From Epiperipatus broadwayi (taxonomy: Eukaryota; Onychophora; Udeonychophora; Euonychophora; Peripatidae): a DNA stretch of 64,000 nucleotides. A program made the translations under genes and the position numbers. Numbering within the stretch: position 1 is the stretch's first letter; each line of letters opens with the position of its first letter. The notes under the pieces were generated by a model. That model worked only from the letters and a program-made list of their open reading frames with translations, had not been told where the DNA came from and ran no database searches. Positions 1 through 11,711 of this stretch are shown here, piece after piece. The DNA lies in assembly GCA_028023455.1 (NCBI GenBank), contig JAQFVV010006647.1, forward strand, positions 188,001 through 252,000, given 5' to 3'.

Positions 1-3000
1 TAACATCCAATTTAAGATACAAGATTTGAGTTTAAAATGCTAGACTTTCATTATAGTATATGTATATAATTTCTAACCTTTATGCAAACTGCAAAAAGCA
101 AAAAAAAAAAATTATAAATATAATGAATGAGTTGGATGTAATCCAATAGATTTAATTAGTTTACTGTGATATAATTTATCTGAGCTATAAACTCTATACG
201 CTACAGTTAATTTGAATGTTATTTCTCTGTTGGTGCATGTTTATTTTGGGATTATTATTTAATTTCCTGATATTCATTCATAATTTTTTCATATCATCAG
301 TAACTAGCTTATGGAGCATTAGTGTTCTAAGAAAGATTGTTGCAAATACTGTTCTAAGTAAATACTAATATTGAACTTTGAATTCTATTTTTTAATATTA
401 TGTTAGTGTTTTTTTTCAGATATGGCATTCAAAGAAATTATAATAATAAATGATATCTGAGTCATGCATAAAAGAAATGTATGATGAAAAACTATATTTA
501 AAAATAAATATTATTAAAAATTGAATACAGTGTTATAATGTTATTGGGTTGAGGAATGAATATGGATGATAAATAATTAATACAATAAGAGAAAAAGAAT
601 GAGGATAATCATCAGAAAACACTATATATAAATGTTAATAATAAGCCCAACATCAATAGCAAATAAATCAATAGTTAAAGTCTTGCTATTTAATCTTAGG
701 CAAATCTTCATCTTGTCAATATTAATAAATGAGTCATTATATCATAAAAGGATAATCATCAATATTTTTTGCTGCTTTGATTTACATAAATCCTAATGTA
801 ACTAAAATTAATCATATATAAAAAAATATTGGATTTATTATGTCAATATTGTTCAATGCTTAGAGTCATCAGGTATGAGTGTACTAGCCACAAATGAACT
901 AATAATTATCGTAAAGCATATAAAGTGAACTTTCGTTACTATAGTGCCATCTAAATGTATACCCTCAATGTCTTTATGTCCAAAGCTAGTTTGTGATCAT
1001 AAAGTCTCTTGTGTCTATGTTACATTACTTACTTTACACTAGCAATAAATAATTTCATAACTTAAAATTATGGTTAATAAATTTATTAATAAATTAGAAA
1101 TGGCAATAAAAAAAAGAAAGATATACAAATAGATTATTCTGATTTTGATTTGCTATTATTAATTATTCCCATAGGTTGACAATCAAAATTGCATTTGTAA
1201 TACTATTTAAAATGCAGCTATACAAATTGTAAGCGATCTAACTATCACACATACACATATGTATATATGAACACATATGTTGCAACCAAAAGATAAACTG
1301 TTTGTTAATATATTCCAATTATTTATGCTTGTTTTCCTTAACTTTTGTAGGCCAAAATATGCTAATAATGTATAAAAATATTATACATATATGCTAATAA
1401 AATATTTCAATTATCTTACTAAATTATTATTAATCTTATCATTCCTAAATTGTCAACAAAAGTTTTTAAGATAAAGAAACATTATTTCACTTGCTTGAAA
1501 GTTGCCTCTAAATCCTTCTCTAATTTGTCTTTTGTTCTTTTCCTGGAAAATTGCAATTTTATTAAGTTGGTCCATTAACATTTTTTTTAAAGGAATGTAT
1601 TCAATGATTATTAATAGGGAGATGGTTTTTTTTTCTTTTCAATTTTTTAATTTAATAATATGAGCAGTACATATGTATTTTTTACTGGTTTTTTTATTCT
1701 AACCATTAAACATTTTTTCCTCTGCATTTGTTTCTTTCATCTATGTGTACACCATATAGTATACTAATGGATACTTTTCTCTCAAGTCTATACAATTAAA
1801 TATAGATATAATGATTTTACTTATAGCTAATGATAGATTCTTTACTAGAATTAATATTTTGACTAATGGTTTTATCTAATATATAAATAGATTGTGTACA
1901 TATATGTATCCAAGGGATCGATTTTTTAACTGGTCAAACATTTTGAGGTGTTCTAATGGTGCTGCTATTATATTTGGCTTTTCTGCATTACTTCACAGTT
2001 ATCCATAATGTTTCTTTGCCAGTTTGCATTTATTTAGCAATAGAAATTGTAATTAAAATTATTAATTAAAAAAAAAAATCTGAAGATGTCTGTCTCATAC
2101 ATTATACAGATTTCAAACTTCAAAAGTACTGACAATGCCAGTAATTGGATGTATCATATATATAAAGAAACTGACAGCACCGCTGGTTGATAGTCTTCAT
2201 TTTTGTGCTTTGGGAGCCTACTTTTTTTTTTGTTACGTCAGAAAGAAAACTTAATTTTCACTAAGTTATTTATATATTTATGCAACATATTTGTAAAATA
2301 TTTATTTATTTTAAACCCCCAAAAAAGTATATGATTACAATTACATTTTATTTGGAAATGGGTGTTTTTAAGCAGACAAGTCATTGAAATTGTAATTATG
2401 GTAAAGTGAATGTTGCGGTTGATTTTCTGAAAAGAAATCCTTTCATAAATGTCAGTGCAGAAATGTTACATGAAGATTTATTAAAACTAAAAGTAATTTT
2501 AAAACATAATTTCATTGTTTTATGATTCATCAAGTAAAATTTGTTTCTATTTTAAAAATGGATTTCAAATAAATAATTAATTTAGTATTTTTTTGTATTT
2601 GTCAAACGCAACCATCAAGTATAAAATAAACTTGTATTCATTACATGATTCACTTCAGTAAATTTTTTTTTTTGATTTTGCAAAGTTCAAATTTTTTTTT
2701 TTTAATGTTTTTCATTTATAAAGTTATATTTGTAATAAATAATGTAAAGATCAAAATATATAGAATAAAGGTTTAATTATAAAAATTAAATGTTGCAAAT
2801 TTAACTGAAACAACTAGTTCTTTTAAAAAAGAGGAGGGAGAAGTTACTAAATGAGTTAATGTACACTACTGGAATCTCTCAATAGGTTGGCTTCTCATAT
2901 AAATTGTGTGTGATATATTCTGACTAATAGGCAAGATAAAGCTGCTGTCTTTGACTTAGAGCAATGCTCCCTACATATTGGCTGTAGGATTATCACAGAG

Positions 3001-3763
3001 AATTCTACGTATAATTCTCTGGGTTATCCACATTTGAGCAACTGCTTCTTTTTGGACAATATTTTGTAGTTAACTTTTCTCACTGTAGAATATAGATACT
3101 ATAGAATGCATAAAATTTTATAAATACAGGATTAAATGTCTTTTTTTTTATTATTAATAAAAAAACAAGATTATCACTGCTGTTTTTTAATTTTTTTTCA
3201 TGAAAATCAAAAATAGTTTTTTAATTAAAATTTTTTTAAAAATCTTTTAAAGTAAAAAATAGTTTAAAATTTTATAATTACAATATACATATCCATTAAA
3301 TAAATATATTTGCTTTACATAAAAATAGTCTTTTTATTAAATTAAGCTATAGATTTTTATTGAAATCAGAAATAAATTATTTATGTTAATTAGAGATTCT
3401 TTTTTATATTTTTAAATAATTAATAGTATTTCAAAAATATCAAAAAATTTTAACTAAATAATCAGTATTTAAGTTATTCCAGATTTTATTTTAAATAGTT
3501 ATATATGGAGTCATGTGAACTATCTTATATTTTGTTTCAAGCCTTCCTCGTGTTCAATGTGTATAGTGTATACAAGAAACATTAAGTAGAATAGAATACA
3601 TATTGTTTATTGAACTGTTAAGTGCACAGTTCTTTTTAAGATGCACATATATCTATATGTATAACATAGGTGCCTTTTTTTATATGTTTGTATAAATAAA
3701 ATTTTAAATAATATAAATATTGTTAAAAATTGAGGGAGACACATGTACATATATTTTATAGTA
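1..3763. other. AT-rich non-coding DNA, nothing recognised
   Basis: No coding signature, RNA gene or repeat I can name. The stretch is very AT-rich with many short A and T runs. Scattered stop codons in all frames leave only tiny open frames. It could be intergenic or intronic. Confidence 0.6.
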
Positions 3764-4481
3764 TTTAATTGGGTTATGAGTAAAGGGCAGGTAACAAGAT
3801 GGGTGAGAAAGGTAATGCGGTATGCAAAAGATTTGGATAAAGAATTTATATGGAATGATTGTGTTAAGAGGATTATTGAGTGTTATAGTAGTAAGGAATG
3901 GGATAAAAGAATAAATTTATTAATAAAGACTAGGGAGTTAGAGAGATGGGGAAATAGTATGGAGAGTAAAAAGAGTTTAAATATATATAGAAATAAACAG
4001 AATATTAGGTGTGAGTTAATATATGATAATAATAAGGAAAGTAGTTTATTGTTTAAGGCTCGAACCGGGATCTTTAGCTACAAAAGAATATACATGTAAA
4101 TGGAAAAATATGGGTGATTTATTTTGTAAATTATGTAAGGAAGTAATAGAAAATATTAGGCATTTGTTAATTGAATGTAAATGTTTGAAAGCAAAAAGGG
4201 TACATATAATGAAGTTGTGGAAAAATAAATATGAAAAGAGTGATTATACAGAAAGTGAATTATTGGTTTTTATGCTGGGTTTGGGAAAAGATAAGGGGGA
4301 TTTAGATATAAAGGTTATAGAGTTGACAAAGATTATGTTGTGGAAATGGGATAGAGCAGATTATGGGTAAATTTAGAGTGGGGAATGTAAAATAAAGTGA
4401 CTAACAGGTTTATCTGGGCATAATTGCCGAAATATTCTTGACTTCGTTTAAGAAGCCATAATACATCACATCACATCACTA
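3764..4481 (+). pseudogene. LINE family 1, 3' part: end of ORF2 plus 3' UTR (copy 1)
   Basis: The reading starts in one frame (to about 4070) and continues in another (to 4370), so at least one frameshift breaks it. The second part contains a zinc-binding-like motif near 4117-4174, C-x2-C followed by H and C (FCKLCKE...RHLLIECK). This motif is typical of the C-terminus of non-LTR retrotransposon ORF2 proteins, downstream of the reverse transcriptase, and the peptide then runs about 60 more residues to a stop. After the stop come about 110 bases of 3' UTR ending in a short (ATCAC)-type tandem tail near 4460-4480. A second copy sits at 13513-14191 and a 3'-UTR stub at 39961-40045 on the opposite strand. 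The clade is not determined because the RT domain is missing. Confidence 0.75.
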
Positions 4482-5199
4482 TGTGTTCACTCATGCATTC
4501 ATTGAAGCAAGACAAATAAGGGAAAAAAACTTTTAAGTACAATATTTATATTTTTAAAATAAAGTAAACTGAACGATTTGCCTTTTTTTTTTCAATACCT
4601 TTTCTCAGTCTAATAAGAAATTAGGATGGCTTTTTTTTTAAAGTCAGTATTATCTTTGAATATGGTTTAAAATTTGGCAAAACTTCTAGCATTACTCCTA
4701 GAAAATAATTTATTATGTGAAATACTGCCACATCAAATTCTCGGGAAATATAAAAAAAGAATAAAATATATGTGCTTTCATCATAAACGGAAGAAATTTT
4801 ATTAATATATATAATCATATATAGTGCTCAAATTAAAAAAAAAAATACTCATATAAAATTTGCAAATTTTAATGTTTTCTTGTTTTGTTTTTTTTTTTGC
4901 TTTTTTATTTACATTTTTTTTGTTTACATTTTTATTTGGATAGCATAGAACTGAAATTGTGTAGTTAGATACAGCATAGTTCATGGCACACTGTCTATGC
5001 ATGTTTTAGCTTTCAAAGGACTTTATTTAACAAATAGGTTAAATTATTTTTTTTTGTCTACATATTATAGTGATTGTCAAGAATGGAAAAAATATACAGA
5101 GATTGGCATTTGGTTAATCTTTGCAAGTAAGCAAATAGTGGCAAGTGGAATCTTTTAATTTCTGCTTTTTATTTCAGATTTATTAATCTTGAATGTTGA
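4482..5199. other. AT-rich non-coding DNA
   Basis: No gene or nameable repeat. Two short minus-strand open frames (4621-4818, 4802-5002) are lysine/phenylalanine-rich low-complexity translations of A/T runs and are not credible genes. Confidence 0.5.
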
Positions 5200-5900
5200 T
5201 TTCTTTCATATAGGCTTGAAGATAACTGCATTTGAGACATGGTTTTAATGATAGTTTTTTAGTTTTTTTTTTTTTTTGTCTTTTACTTAGACAATCCTGT
5301 TTATGTTTGAAAGTGTTAGTGTGCCTGCTTGGGGTATTGTTATATATGAATATATACTTTGTATACCATAATGCCTAAAGGATAAATACACTGATCCTGA
5401 TGTCAGCAGAGTCTCATTTTTGAATGAATCAAATAGTGTACTTATATTTTTTTTTTTTGTTTTTGAAGAATGTGGGTATTATTGAATAAATATTGAGCCC
5501 TTGGCATGAAAAAAAAACTGATCATGTATTTCTGAATCTTTGTGGCAAAGGGTGCCTAGATGGTCTACATTTTGGAAGTTTCTTTTATATTTTAGGAAAT
5601 GTTGGATGGATAGTGAATCAAAGTTAATTTTGAATAATAAAAAAAATCAAAATATTTTGATTCTAGTAACCAAAATTTGAATTTATAGCAAAGTTGTTTG
5701 TTGGTGATGTTGAGTACAGTTTTATCATTGTCTTGTAGAGGGTGTAAAAGTGAATGGATATCCCAGTACTTGAATTTTTTTTTGAGATGATTTGAAAATC
5801 ATATTTTTATAGATAATAATGGATGTGTTGTCTCTTCATGTAGTCTTGATTAGAAGGTAGTTTGTCTGTGGGACTAATTTTTCAGGCTGTTTGCAGATAT
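5200..5900 (-). pseudogene. Possible decayed 3' end of the LINE RT at 7.1-8.3 kb
   Basis: This region is less monotonous in composition than its surroundings. Its minus-strand translation gives broken pieces (for example KPEKLVPQTNYLL-like near 5.87 kb) that could be the C-terminal part of the non-LTR element whose RT lies at 7100-8264. The foldback at 6010-7110 would then be an insertion splitting the element. No catalytic motif is visible here, so the call rests on position, strand and weak similarity. Confidence 0.3.
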
Positions 5901-6251
5901 GGGATTTTTTTTGCACATGCAGATTATATACAATGGTCAAATATTCAATATAAAAATTATTAGTTCACAATGTTGTTATAGACATATACTTAATATAATA
6001 ATCAATCAAAATAAGATTGAAGCAAACAATTATATTTACAATTATTTAATTATCAACCTGATTTTCATCTCTTATTGAGACCTTTTCAGGATGTAGTTTT
6101 ATATATCATATGAGCTATTAATTACATTTACTCCACATATTGAACATTATTTTACCTTCAACAATAGACTATAAACCTATAAATAAATAAAATAATAAAA
6201 AAATACATAAAAATTTTTTTTAAATTATATAAATGCATATACATATACTCT

Positions 6252-6480
6252 TATATCTATACAAACAAACAAATATTCTACCCTCCTCCTCTTTTAAACT
6301 CTCATTCATAATTCTACCATATTTTTTAAATCTTCCAATTATCTAATAATGCTCATTTTTCACCTAATTATGAGCATTATTAGATAATTGGAAGGTTTAA
6401 AAAATATGGTGGAATTGTGAATAAGAGTTTATAAAAAGAGGGGAGGGGGGGGAATATAATATTTATTTGTATAGGTGTAT
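6252..6480. repeat. Imperfect palindrome, about 105-bp arms
   Basis: The left arm (6252-6356) and right arm (6370-6480) are inverted copies with a loop of about 13 bases around TTTTTCACCTAAT. They share the reversed block TCCAATTATCTAATAATGCTC / GAGCATTATTAGATAATTGGA. The stems differ at several positions, and the right arm has gained a G-run (GGGGAGGGGGGGG near 6440), so this stem is older than its neighbour at 6485-6797. Confidence 0.85.
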
Positions 6481-6484
6481 ATAT

Positions 6485-6797
6485 ATATATGTAATATACA
6501 AATCAATATATATATCAAAATACAGTACAATTTACATAAATTATATTCTTTTAGAAGTACTTTCGACTATACATTTTGTAGTCTTTATCAACTATATAAC
6601 ATTGAATAATCAAAACGAGACAACCTTTAACAATACCCATAGTTCAATTCCGATTTGGTTGTCTCGTTTTGATTATTCAATGTTATATAGTTGATAAAGA
6701 CTACAAAATGTATAGTCGAAAGTACTTCTAAAAGAATATAATTTATGTAAATTGTACTGTATTTTGATATATATATTGATTTGTATATTACATATAT
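6485..6797. repeat. Perfect 141-bp inverted repeat with 31-base spacer
   Basis: Arms 6485-6625 and 6657-6797 are exact reverse complements over 141 bases when compared block by block. The spacer is 6626-6656. Transcribed in either direction it would fold into a long uninterrupted hairpin. Such perfection in otherwise decayed DNA means recent formation, arm homogenisation by gene conversion, or an assembly or library artefact. No coding content is seen. Confidence 0.95.
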
Positions 6798-7099
6798 TGT
6801 GAAATGAATACAGATATCAAATTTTATTTATTACATATATATATATTTAATCATTAAAACCACTCAACACTTAGACAATACCAATATGAATAACAATCAA
6901 TAATTTTTGTGTATTTATTTATTTATAGATTTATATATAATGTTAATTATATTGTTGAAGGTAAAATAAAATTTGATAAGTGAAGTAAATGTAATTAATA
7001 AATCAAGAGATGTATACAACTTTATATCTTGGAAAGATCTCAATAAGAGATGAAAACCAGGTTGATAATTAAATAATTGTAAATCTAATTAGTTGTTTG

Positions 7100-8264
7100 T
7101 TAGATTCTGAATGTGAAAATTGATTGAATACTAGACCATTTTGTAAGAGTATATTTTTGAAACATTTTAGGGATATTGAGATTATCTTTTTCCCTCATAA
7201 GAGTTCTCAAAATGAGTCTATTTGATTAGAAAATGCTTTGGTTTAAAGAATTATTGGAGTATAGTATGCAATTTTTATTATAATTAGCATGTTAAAAAGC
7301 GACATCTTAGCATAAAGTGATAGGTAGGATTTTATTACGAATTGACTATAATTTCTATTTTATTTTTTAACCTATTTTGTATAAGTGATCACATTGGTGA
7401 ATGGTGCTAGTAGAAATGGAAACCAAGGATTTGTCTTTAAAATTTTTGTTATACTACTGCCAGTGTAAAGGTGTCAGGCACAGGATTTTTCCATGTTGAA
7501 TGTTAACTTATATTTGTTTGTATAATTTGAAAGAATCTTTAGAAATTTGGGAATGTGCTTTTTGGATGGCAAAAAGACTGACAGATCATCCATATAAGAT
7601 ATGTATATATGAGGTGTTGATGTTTAGGCAGGGTATGTAAATTTCAAGTATTTCATGTCTATGGCGGTAATTAGGAAATTTATGTAAGCAGTGAATGGCA
7701 AGGCACTAAGAGGGGATCCTTACGAGATGGATTGATGTGGTATAATTGGGTGTGAGGTTTTGCTATTTAGAATAATATATATTTCACAGAAATAATAGAT
7801 TTGCTCCATAATTTTTAAGATGTATTTATTGATATTGTATTGAGTCTCCTTCTATGTTTAGCTGATTAATAATTGGACTGTATTTTTTTGTTGTTTCTTA
7901 CTGTTTCTATAGTTGTTTTGAATAGAAATGTTGCTTGTCCAGCTGATGATTCTTTTTTTGAAGATTGCATTTTTGATAATTTTGATATAATACAGATTTC
8001 TATTTTGTCTTTAATTACTGATTCTATTATTTTGATGCCATGGGGAGAGATTGAAATTGGATGTAAGTTTGTTAGTATGGAAGCTTTTCCTTTTTTTTTT
8101 TTTTTTTTTGTAGAACAGAGATATTTGATAGTATTATGGTATTCTTCATATGGCTTTAGATAGAAAATTTGTAAATTAGTCCATGTATTGAGTTGTAAAT
8201 TTATTAAACGGTGCATATATGAATTTAAGGATTCCATCCTATCTGTATATATATATGAACACAT
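7100..8264 (-). pseudogene. Non-LTR retrotransposon reverse transcriptase, decayed
   Basis: On the minus strand the segment 8264-7866 translates to a peptide containing an NYRPIS-like motif (LHPISISPHGIKIIESVI) typical of the second conserved block of LINE reverse transcriptases. Further on, about 7690-7670, a G-x-P-L-S...YIN block appears in another frame. At 7568-7600 the reversed sequence encodes YMDDLSVFLP, the catalytic YxDD of motif C, followed by a segment that could be the RT thumb (FNMEKSC, then a KYLG-like piece). Frame changes and stops make it dead. The succession of RT motifs in the right order supports the call. The clade is uncertain; the layout recalls R4/Dong-like elements. 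The foldback at 6010-7110 lies at its 3' side. Confidence 0.7.
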
Positions 8265-9100
8265 ACATTAATAACATTATATATTTACTGTTGCATGCCA
8301 GAAGACTAATCCATACTCAGTATATATAAACTTTTGAAATCAAAAATATATTACTACTATTTTATCTATCACTGGTTAAATTGTACAAACAACTTATAAA
8401 TATTTAAAATAAATTTTGAATTGATTTGTTATAAAAATAAAATTATAGTAATACAATAAATTAATAACAAATAGATGGCATTCATGTAGGATTTTTTAAA
8501 TTTAAAAATCCCATTTTATTTTCTAGATGAAATTATTTATTGTACTTGCCAATAATATAATTTGTATAAAATTTTGCTCTCACTGTATGTTTAATGATGT
8601 TATTTGATGAAGTCTTTTATTATTATTATAATTTCTCTTTTTTTTCTATATGTAAATTTTGAAATTCTAAAAGTAATTTTATTCTTTTTTCAATTTATAA
8701 TAATTATGCAATAAAAACAAATATAAAATGTTGGTTGGGCAATATTTTTCGAAAAGCATTGCTATATAGATTATTAAAGAAGTCTATCTTTCTTAAATAT
8801 CTGAATATTGTGAAATTAATGTTTATTTTAAAGAATTGTTTAGCTTTTCAAACCTTCTGTCAGTCTTTATTGATTTTAAGATGATACATAGATATCTAAA
8901 AAATTTAAGTAAAAATAAATAAATCAATTATTTTTTAAGTAAACCATTGCTAATAGATATTTATTAAACTAAATTTTGGATAAACATTCTATAAATTGTC
9001 ACTGAAAAAATTGTTTAATTAGAATTAATTAAAACAACTATCATTGAAGTAATTTGTGAGAGAAAATTGATTATATATTGCAATAAAAGCTATTAGTCAA
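8265..9100. other. AT-rich non-coding DNA
   Basis: No motif or repeat recognised. It may include the 5' remains of the LINE at 7100-8264, but no coding signature could be followed. Confidence 0.4.
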
Positions 9101-9102
9101 GT

Positions 9103-9150
9103 ATTGGTGGTCTAGAGGTTAGCATAGCTGCCCAAGTTTGCTCCCTGCTC
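9103..9150 (+). repeat. tRNA-like 5' half (possible SINE head relic)
   Basis: The segment TGGTGGTCTAGAGGTTAGCA resembles the D-arm and A box of tRNA-Glu/Gly genes. No convincing B box or 3' acceptor follows within tRNA distance, so it is not a functional tRNA. It could be the head of a degraded tRNA-derived SINE, or chance. Confidence 0.3.
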
Positions 9151-10254
9151 AACGCTTTGACATATATAAAAGCTGTTTAGCTAGAAACTTGTTACTAAAA
9201 TCTATCTTATATTGTGATTTCTGAAGTTGTTTGATAGATTGTACTAATATTTGTTGAATGTAAACTAAGGAGGAATTCAGTGAATAGTCTGTAATTGTAA
9301 TAGGACCAAGGCATTGGAAAAAATAAGATATATTTTTCCCCAAGTATTCTGTGGCTTAGATCATGGGATGGCATTATTTTTTGCTTTTTTTCACAATGTA
9401 TTGAATGTTTGTTATTGTCTTAGTTGTATTTAGCAAGAGAATTGAATTTGTAACTGATATTCTAGAATATTGGTTATCTTTCCAAGCCTAATTTTTTTTT
9501 TGTTATAGAATAAGTCAAATTAATTGCTGATATCTATGGAATGGCATTTTAAAATTTTCTTTGTAATTTAATTGCATGTCTGTTGGTTGTATTGAATTAG
9601 AGATAAGGATTTTATTTTAGATGAGTTTAGCCCAGTTTTATATTAGTCTTACTTAGGTATTATAGTATTTTTAAATTGTTATTTTTCAATTTCTGTCTTC
9701 AGTTGTTAAGCACATCTGTGTTTTTTATACTTTTAAAATATCTTCTTATAGCCAATAGGAGTTTACTTATTCTGCTACCATGTTTAAATGTATTTTAACT
9801 TTATATATATATATATATATATGTATTCATTGTAACTATGGTACTTTTTCTTAAATTAATTTATCACAGTATATCTGAACTTGTCAAAAATTCTCATCCT
9901 TATTATTTTGTTTTAATTATTTGCATATGTCTGAATAAAATGTTTAATGATCTTAGTCTATTCATTATAAGTTTGTTTCAAATGCTATTATACAGTACTG
10001 TATATATTATAATTGTTAGACTGCTGCTTTCTTTATGCTGTGCTAATGTCAATTTTATTATTCGATTATTTCTACTTTTTATTTGTATTTTTGAATTCAT
10101 TTATTACTTGTACTTTGTATTTCTATTTAGTTTTATTATTTTATATGGTTTGATTTCTTTTTTGTGTGTGTGTTTGTTTTTCAATTTCTAATGCAGACTT
10201 TGATTCCATTTCTTTTTTAGACTTAGACGAAGTTCCACATTTCTGTGCATAAAC
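9151..10254. other. AT-rich DNA with a (TA)n tract
   Basis: A TA dinucleotide run lies at 9801-9822. An open frame of 117 codons at 9838-10191 on the plus strand encodes an almost purely hydrophobic I/L/F/Y peptide. This is what T-rich DNA gives by chance, and I see no family signature or initiation context. The minus strand of the same region is lysine-rich and full of stops. Confidence 0.5.
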
Positions 10255-11167
10255 CATATGGGTACTGTGGTATTAGAGCTGTGACATGAAGAATTATAAT
10301 CGTTTAATCATTAAATTAATTAGGTTATTAAATCAAAAACATATTTTAAAATCTACATTTAAAAAAAAAACAACAATTTAACAAAAAAAAAAAAAAAACG
10401 AAAAGCATTAATGTGAAGAATAGTTGAAAATGCGTGTTTAAATCAAATTGAGTGTGTGTTTGCACATGCATATTCTGCATAATTTATTTTAATATATTGT
10501 ACAGACTTACACCTGCATTTATATATGTAATATTTGCAGGGTTCGAATTCAGACTGTCACACAATCTACAACTCTCAGTGCCATCTTATATTGCTGACTC
10601 ACCTGATCATACACATGTTGAAAAGATAAATAATCACCAATATACACATTTCATGCTAAATCAGCACTCATTAATGTATGAAGATTGGTTCTCTTAATAT
10701 AAAGCTGAGTATTAATTGTATATATTTGTGGAGATGGTAATCTGAACCAACTGATGAGTGCTGGTTTAGCATGAAATACGAATATTGGTGATTATTTATT
10801 TTTTCAACATGTGTGTGATCAGGTGAGTCAGCAATATAAGATGGCACTGAGAATTGTAGGTTGTGTGAAAGTCTGAGTTCGAATCCCGCACATATTACAT
10901 ATATAAATGCAGGTGTAAGCCTGTACAATGTATTAAAATAGATTATACAGAATATGCACGTGCAAACACACACTCAATTTGATTTAAACATGCATTTTAA
11001 CTATTCTTCACATTAATGCTTTTCGTATTTTTTTTTTTGTTAAATTGTTTTTTTTTTTAAAATGTAGATTTTAAAATATGTTTTTGATTTAATAACTTAA
11101 TTAATTTAATGCTTAAACGATTATAATTCTTCATGTCGCAGCTCTAATACCACAGTACCACCATATG
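10255..11167. repeat. Foldback element with about 418-bp arms carrying tRNA-like B boxes
   Basis: Left arm 10255-10672 and right arm 10750-11167 are inverted copies of high but imperfect identity. The outer ends read CATATGGGTACTGTGG and its inverted counterpart CCACAGTACCACCATATG. Each arm contains a pol III B-box-like block: GGGTTCGAATTC in the inverse of the right-arm site, and GAGTTCGAATCCCG in the right arm near 10877-10890. Two mirror-image open frames (10452-10697 plus, 10671-10973 minus) encode nearly the same peptide only because of the palindrome, so they are not genes. The central 80 bases are unique. Shorter relatives occur at 31236-31400 and 37812-38620. Confidence 0.85.
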
Positions 11168-11711
11168 TCCAGAAATCTGTTAGTCAAATTAAATGTCTCC
11201 TTTTTCTGATATGGATAATATTATAAAATATGAAAAATATATGAGGGAAAGTCAGTACATTTTTAAAATCACACTTATTATAATAATCTCTTCATTCTTT
11301 CTAATCAATAAAAATAAAATATTTTTCTATGCATTGGCTATTTGCCTAGAAACCCTTTTAACCAATTAAAAATTTCTTATCTTTGAAATCATTGTATATT
11401 ATAATAAACTCATCTACTTATTACTTCAAATCATTTTTTTAGTCTTGATTTGTTTCTTTTACTAATATATTATTTTAATTAAATTTAATTTTATTGATTT
11501 ATTTATTCTTTTTTATTTGTTTATGAAGATTTAAATGAAAAAAATAACAAATTTTTTATCTCTGAATTTCTTCCTCTTTCCATAAAATTTTTTCTGGTCC
11601 TTTTTCCCAGTATGCTACAGTCAAAAAATTAATTTTTAATACTCTCCCTCAGTCTAAATTCTTTTTTCATTGAAATTTGCTTTCTTTTCCTGTTATCTAG
11701 AATTCCTATTG
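11168..11711. other. AT-rich non-coding DNA
   Basis: No feature identified between the foldback and the next repeat cluster. Confidence 0.5.

Larger units (their letters stand above)
6010..7110. repeat. Nested foldback element (outer arms plus two inner palindromes)
   Basis: Outer arms at about 6010-6190 and 6915-7110 are inverted copies of one another. Both carry, in opposite orientation, the ATTATCAACCTG / TTTCATCTCTTATTGAGA block and the TTCAACAAT / ATTGTTGAAGG block. Between them lie two further palindromes in series (6252-6480 and 6485-6797). The structure resembles a Foldback-type or multi-palindrome non-autonomous DNA element. It lies next to, and probably inside, a minus-strand LINE. 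The 75-residue open frame at 6467-6694 is a by-product of the palindrome. Confidence 0.75.

Noticed and set aside
2990-3022. Small palindrome AGAGAATTCTACGTATAATTCTCT
   Set aside because: Short stem easily found by chance in AT-rich DNA; no supporting context.
8098-8111. Long T run as a LINE poly-A tail on the minus strand
   Set aside because: It falls within the RT coding region of the LINE and not at a 3' end, so it is more likely homopolymer expansion.
9838-10191. 117-codon hydrophobic open frame resembling a multi-pass membrane protein
   Set aside because: Composition is what T-rich DNA encodes by chance. No family motif, no splice or promoter context.
10452-10973. Two open frames on opposite strands with nearly the same peptide
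   Set aside because: They are mirror translations of the arms of the foldback at 10255-11167, with no start context or domain. Not a gene pair.
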